Assembly: GCA_028868455.1 (NCBI GenBank)
Contig: JAGWUK010000228.1
Coordinates: 1-5,672, forward strand
Direction of reading: 5' to 3'
Length of the DNA: 5,672 nucleotides
Source: Burkholderiales bacterium
GTDB lineage: Bacteria > Pseudomonadota > Gammaproteobacteria > Burkholderiales > Burkholderiaceae_D
Below are positions 4,355 through 5,672 of the stretch, piece after piece. The translations under genes were made by a program, and so were the position numbers. The notes beneath the pieces were generated by a model. The model searched no databases and was not told the origin of the DNA. It was given only the letters and a program-made list of their open reading frames with translations. Every line of letters begins with the position of its first letter. Position 1 is the stretch's first letter.

Positions 4355-5653
4355 TTACATCAGGTTCATCCGTTTGGCTTCTGCAGTCAGTTCGGCGCGG
4401 AAATCAGGATGCGCAATGGCGATCATTTCCTGCGCACGTTGCCGCGCCGACTTGCCACGCAATTGCGCCACGCCGAATTCGGTGACGACGTAATTGATAT
4501 CGTTCTTGCCAGTCGTGACATGCGTGCCAGGTGACAAGGTCGGAACGATGCGCGTGATGCTGTCTTCCTTGGCCGTGGAGGGCAACACGATGAATGCCTT
4601 GCCATCGCGCGAGCGATTCGCCGCACGCACAAAATCGACCTGGCCGCCGGTGCCGGAATACGGAACATGGCCAAGACTTTCAGAGCCGCACTGACCGAGC
4701 AAATCGATCTGCAAGGTGGCGTTGATGGCAATCAGCTTATCGTTTTGCGCAGCCAGATACGGGTCATTGGTGAAATCCACAGGATGGATTTCCAGCGCCG
4801 GATTCCGGTGCATGAACTGATAGAGTTTTTTCGAACCCAGCGCAAATGTCGCCACCATTTTGCCCGGCATATACGTCTTGCGCCGATTGGTCACGGCGCC
4901 GCTTTCGAGCAAAGTCAGGATGCCGTCGCCGATCATTTCGGTGTGGATGCCCAGATCATGTTTGCTGGTCAATTGCATCACCACGGCATCCGGAATCCCG
5001 CCGTAGCCGATTTGCAAAGTTGAACCGTCGTCGATCATGTCGGCCACATATTTGCCGATCGCCTGTTGCACCGGGCCGATCTTCGGCAAACCGACTTCCG
5101 TAATCGCGTCCTCACTCTCGATCAGCGCGGCAACCTGAGAGATATGTACATGGCAATTGCCATAGGAAAAAGGCACATTCGGATTGACTTCCAACACCAC
5201 GGCGCGCGCTTTGGCAACAGCCGCCATCGTGTAATCGGCAGCCAGACTCAGCGAAAAATAACCGTGTTCATCCATTGGCGAAGCCATCGCAAACACCACG
5301 TCGGCAGGAATCTGTCCGCGCTGTATCAGGCTGGGCATTTCAGAAAAATAACTCGGAATAAAATCGATCCCGCCTTGCTGCCCGCCGGCACGCGATGCGG
5401 CGCCGTAAAAGAAAGCCACATGGCGTACATTGTCCACGGTCTCTGGGTCGAAATAGCCATACTTGCGCACCGCCAGAATCTGCGCCACCTTGACATCGCG
5501 AAAACGGCGGCGATGTTCGGACAACGCCGTCAGCAGGCTCGGCGGTTCGCCGACGCCAGTCGGGACGATGATGTAATCGCCATGTTGAATCTGACTCAGT
5601 GCGTCATCGGCACTGCAAAGTTTGCTACGGTATTGCTCCTGAACGGACATCAT
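4355..5653 (-). CDS. Acetyl-CoA hydrolase/transferase family protein (4-hydroxybutyrate CoA-transferase-like)
   Basis: This 432-residue cytoplasmic enzyme belongs to the family that moves CoA between carboxylic acids, or hydrolyses acetyl-CoA, through a glutamyl-CoA thioester. The likely catalytic glutamate is Glu239 in GIHTEM (235-240). GYGGIPDAV (216-224) and YSGTGGQVDF (332-341) are the CoA-site glycine motifs of the family, and VVTEFGVAQLRGKS (389-402) is the conserved C-terminal block. The N-terminal half (about 5-190) and C-terminal half match the two-domain layout, and the length suits the 4-hydroxybutyrate CoA-transferase subgroup rather than the roughly 500-residue succinyl-CoA:acetate type. 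The exact acyl donor and acceptor are inferred only to subgroup level. Two adjacent ATG codons occur. The first (5653) is preferred because AGAAAG lies 8 nt before it, though this is a weak ribosome site. The promoter lies beyond the window. No partner gene of a 4-hydroxybutyrate pathway is visible here. Confidence 0.93.
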   Translation of the reverse strand: MMSVQEQYRSKLCSADDALSQIQHGDYIIVPTGVGEPPSLLTALSEHRRRFRDVKVAQILAVRKYGYFDPETVDNVRHVAFFYGAASRAGGQQGGIDFIPSYFSEMPSLIQRGQIPADVVFAMASPMDEHGYFSLSLAADYTMAAVAKARAVVLEVNPNVPFSYGNCHVHISQVAALIESEDAITEVGLPKIGPVQQAIGKYVADMIDDGSTLQIGYGGIPDAVVMQLTSKHDLGIHTEMIGDGILTLLESGAVTNRRKTYMPGKMVATFALGSKKLYQFMHRNPALEIHPVDFTNDPYLAAQNDKLIAINATLQIDLLGQCGSESLGHVPYSGTGGQVDFVRAANRSRDGKAFIVLPSTAKEDSITRIVPTLSPGTHVTTGKNDINYVVTEFGVAQLRGKSARQRAQEMIAIAHPDFRAELTAEAKRMNLM

Positions 5654-5672
5654 GGGTAAAGCTTTCTGTAGT

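Noticed and set aside
5066..5659. Plus-strand open frame of 197 codons opposite the CoA-transferase gene
   Set aside because: It is antisense to a strongly supported enzyme gene, rich in His, Arg and Gln as expected of a shadow frame, with no family motifs.

Overview
The window is about 5.7 kb of moderate GC DNA. It reads as a chromosomal segment of a betaproteobacterium, most likely a member of the Oxalobacteraceae (Herminiimonas or Janthinobacterium-like). That placement is inferred from the style of the cold-shock protein and the other predicted proteins, not from a search. No transposase, phage gene, tRNA, rRNA or CRISPR array is visible.

Layout. The left end carries the last 23 codons of an unrecognised plus-strand gene (3-74). 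A 255 bp leader region follows, then a complete plus-strand cold-shock-domain protein gene (330-542). Next is a 569 bp region without a credible gene (543-1111). It holds four same-strand copies of a 23 nt hairpin-forming repeat, several other hairpins, and a strong plus-strand intrinsic terminator (1062-1084). The rest is minus strand. Read in the direction of transcription it holds an acetyl-CoA hydrolase/CoA-transferase family enzyme (5653-4355), an EamA-type ten-helix transporter (4062-3211), a small exported DUF4124-like protein (3051-2812), a GNAT acetyltransferase (2631-2095) and a membrane-anchored alpha/beta hydrolase (2065-1112).

How the genes relate. The GNAT and hydrolase genes are 29 nt apart and are probably cotranscribed. 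The CoA-transferase, transporter and DUF4124 genes are separated by 150-290 bp gaps with their own candidate promoters or terminators, so they look like separate units. No shared pathway is evident. For three genes (hydrolase, GNAT, transporter) a Shine-Dalgarno sequence favours an internal ATG over the longest possible start.

The most interesting material is non-coding. It consists of the hairpin repeat cluster between the csp gene and its distant terminator, a long interrupted inverted repeat with a palindromic loop at 4207-4307, and a set of mutually exclusive stems in the leader of the transporter gene. None of these could be matched to a known element by inspection alone.
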